15,214 nt of DNA, from contig JAKLGN010000018.1 in the NCBI GenBank assembly GCA_022710665.1, forward strand, positions 1 through 15,214, given 5' to 3'. A program made the position numbers and the translations under genes. Positions 13,751 through 15,214 of the stretch are shown here, in pieces (position 1 is the stretch's first letter; each line of letters opens with the position of its first letter). The notes under the pieces were generated by a model that was given only the letters and a program-made list of their open reading frames with translations, made no database searches and was not told where the DNA came from. This DNA comes from Methanoregula sp. (GTDB taxonomy: Archaea > Halobacteriota > Methanomicrobia > Methanomicrobiales > Methanospirillaceae).

Positions 13751-13769
13751 ATTCAGAGCCTCTCTGAAT
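13751..13769. repeat. Perfect 8-bp hairpin
   Basis: ATTCAGAG-CCT-CTCTGAAT forms a hairpin just after the short ORF. It may be a terminator stem or the end of a mobile element. Confidence 0.45.
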
Positions 13770-13804
13770 GGTAATTCGTGGTGGGGGTTAAAAAGAGATA
13801 AGTG

Positions 13805-13841
13805 ACGGGAATAAACCAAAAAGGAAGTAGAGCGTTATTTT
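13805..13841 (-). terminator. U-rich terminator of the V4R-Cache gene
   Basis: On the minus strand the sequence after the stop reads through T-runs (TAAAAAAT complement region, then CTTCCTTTTTGGTTT), which matches archaeal U-rich termination. Confidence 0.45.
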
Positions 13842-15214
13842 TTACTCCTTTTTGTTGGTGATGGTGAAAACACAGTTCTCATCGCCCTTGGACTTGCACT
13901 TGATCTCTTTTGCCTGGACCTTGATCCCGAAGGCCCCCTCGATGATCCCGGCGAGCAGGCCGGCCGTGCAGAAACAAACGTTTTTACCGATATTCCCGAA
14001 AGACTCGGACTCAACGGTATGGGAGAGGGTGATCGTCTTTGTCTTTGTCTTCTCGTCCCATTCCTCGCTGACGAAATTGAACCAGCCCATCTGGGCATAG
14101 AAGGCAAACGCCATGTCGGAGAGGGTCTTGGGATTGGTCCTCTTCTTGATCTCGTCCTTGAACTGGGTCATGACCTCGTCTTCAGGAGTCCCGACAAAAA
14201 GGATACCGATCATCTCACCGGCGGCATTCCTGACCGGCTCATATGCCACGACCATCTTTTTACCAACCACATCTGCAGTGCCGTAATAGGTCTGCCCTTT
14301 CCTGATCACGGTATCGTAGACAACGCTGGAAATCTCGGTCCCGACAGCCCGCTTGCCTTCAGCATTGATAACGTTGGTGGAGACGCGGATGGCCTTATCT
14401 CCAATTTTCTGGAAGACGGTAGCCTTTACTTTCATATCCTTTTCAATGGAATCGACAACCTCGAAGTTATCGTTCACGACATGACTTCCATACGCAATCT
14501 TGCCTTCGGAAACTGAAGGCGCCCCGAATGCTGCGAAACGCTTGTGCAGCTCGATGAGATCCTTGTCAAGTTTGGTCCTGGACAGGTCATACGTGATGCT
14601 CATCTTCTTGTAGTGCTCGACGTTTTCCCTGCCCATGTCCATGTACGCCCGGTAGTTGACACCGCTTGCCGGTGCCTCTCCCATCGTCTTCTTGAGAGAC
14701 TGGGTCATGGACGTGAAGATGAACCGTGGCATCATGACAACCGGTTCATCCATGAGGGAGATCTTGCCTTCGAGGGGCTTGTGCTCAATGAATTCGGTGA
14801 TGGCCGAGTCGCCCTTGACAACGGCTTCCGCCTTGAACTTCCAGCTTGGAGAGACCTGGTCTGCCTGGAATGTGCAGTATTCGTCACCCTTTGCAGAGCA
14901 GGTCTTCTCGAGGCAGTACCAGGACTTGCCGGTCACGGACGTGAGAACCCCTTCGATCCAGCCCTGGTGGATACCGCAGACTGCCATGTTCCAGTCCTTG
15001 AGTACCTGGGACTCAAAGGTATGCCTAGTCCGGAGAATGATCCGTTTTTCCGAGGCTTCAACCAGTTCGAACGGAGCCCCCCAGCCCTGCTGGTGCTGGA
15101 GCTTGAAGACCAGCATCAGGAACTCTTCGGGTTTCAGCTCCATGCCGAACTTCTTTAACAGGTTATTCAGCCCGACTGAACCCTGGCCGACCGAACGGAA
15201 GAGCTTGCGCACTG
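13842..15214 (-). CDS. V4R-Cache-V4R sensor-like protein, 5' end outside window
   Basis: At least 456 residues are visible; the true start is probably beyond the right edge, since the GTG at 15212 lies at the very end. A first V4R (4-vinyl reductase-like, small-ligand-binding) domain ends at about residues 78-118, with AVCGIHQGWIEGVLTS and CLEKTCSAKGDEYCTFQ. A helical segment (about 160-230) with NYRAYMDMGRENVEHYKKMS looks like the start of a second V4R. A Cache domain of the Cache_3-Cache_2 type follows at about 235-340: KATVFQKIGDKAIRVSTNV, AVGTEI, GQTYYGTADVVGKKMVVAYE, GEMIGILFVGTP. The second V4R half ends the protein (CFCTAGLLAGIIEGAFGIKV, CKSKGDENCVF). Both V4R ends keep Cys residues spaced as C...C...GD..C. 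No membrane segment or signal peptide is visible in this part, although Cache domains usually lie outside the membrane. The ligand is unknown. Confidence 0.82.
   Translation of the reverse strand, partial: VRKLFRSVGQGSVGLNNLLKKFGMELKPEEFLMLVFKLQHQQGWGAPFELVEASEKRIILRTRHTFESQVLKDWNMAVCGIHQGWIEGVLTSVTGKSWYCLEKTCSAKGDEYCTFQADQVSPSWKFKAEAVVKGDSAITEFIEHKPLEGKISLMDEPVVMMPRFIFTSMTQSLKKTMGEAPASGVNYRAYMDMGRENVEHYKKMSITYDLSRTKLDKDLIELHKRFAAFGAPSVSEGKIAYGSHVVNDNFEVVDSIEKDMKVKATVFQKIGDKAIRVSTNVINAEGKRAVGTEISSVVYDTVIRKGQTYYGTADVVGKKMVVAYEPVRNAAGEMIGILFVGTPEDEVMTQFKDEIKKRTNPKTLSDMAFAFYAQMGWFNFVSEEWDEKTKTKTITLSHTVESESFGNIGKNVCFCTAGLLAGIIEGAFGIKVQAKEIKCKSKGDENCVFTITNKKE

Noticed and set aside
14544..15158. 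204-residue frame on the plus strand
   Set aside because: It is antisense to the V4R-Cache gene, whose motifs are clear; the plus frame has no domain and arises from codon bias.
1..15214. CRISPR arrays, tRNA or rRNA genes
   Set aside because: No regularly spaced direct repeats, no cloverleaf with a T-arm motif and no rRNA-like sequence were found on reading both strands.

Overview
The window looks like chromosomal DNA of a methanogenic archaeon of the order Methanomicrobiales, probably Methanoregula-like. The evidence is archaeal information-processing genes (RNase P protein 4, S19e, L39e, L31e, aIF6, L18Ae/LX, a PDCD5-family protein), a FilR1/DUF1724-type regulator found mainly in methanogens, an archaeal-style stand-alone receiver, HVO_0476-family and DUF371 proteins, TATA-box promoters with several probably leaderless genes, and GGTG/GGAG-type ribosome binding sites elsewhere. 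The genus is an inference from gene content.

Layout. 1-829 holds the 3' two thirds or more of a frameshifted IS701/IS4-like transposase, cut by the left window edge. 1072-3512 is a compact block: an HVO_0476-type zinc-ribbon protein (minus) divergent from a DUF371 protein (plus), which converges with and slightly overlaps xseB-xseA, a bacterial-type exonuclease VII operon. 3555-6370 carries a sugar-phosphate-isomerase-like TIM barrel, a DUF21-CBS-CorC membrane protein, and purN, whose start overlaps the stop of the CorC gene. 6475-10259 is an information-processing stretch: rnp4-yhbY, a 324-bp gap, then rps19e-pdcd5-PP-loop ATPase-rpl39e-rpl31e-eif6-rpl18Ae with almost no spacing. L39e (50 aa) is a very short gene that is easily missed.

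The right third is looser and more accessory. It holds a 460-bp gap rich in inverted repeats, a UbiA-family prenyltransferase convergent with a DUF1724 regulator, a single-domain response regulator behind a long leader, a decayed stretch with a short hydrophobic ORF, and the C-terminal part of a V4R-Cache-V4R protein cut by the right edge.

The best candidates for something undescribed are two. The first is a roughly 190-nt structured RNA at 7151-7338: a closing helix, a GNRA-capped arm, a long composite arm with G-U wobbles, and two possible pseudoknots. It lies upstream of the rps19e TATA box, so it is probably not the rps19e leader. The second is the soluble V4R-Cache-V4R protein at 13842-15214, in which a normally extracytoplasmic Cache sensor fold appears inserted between the halves of a V4R domain. 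No CRISPR array, tRNA or rRNA gene was seen.
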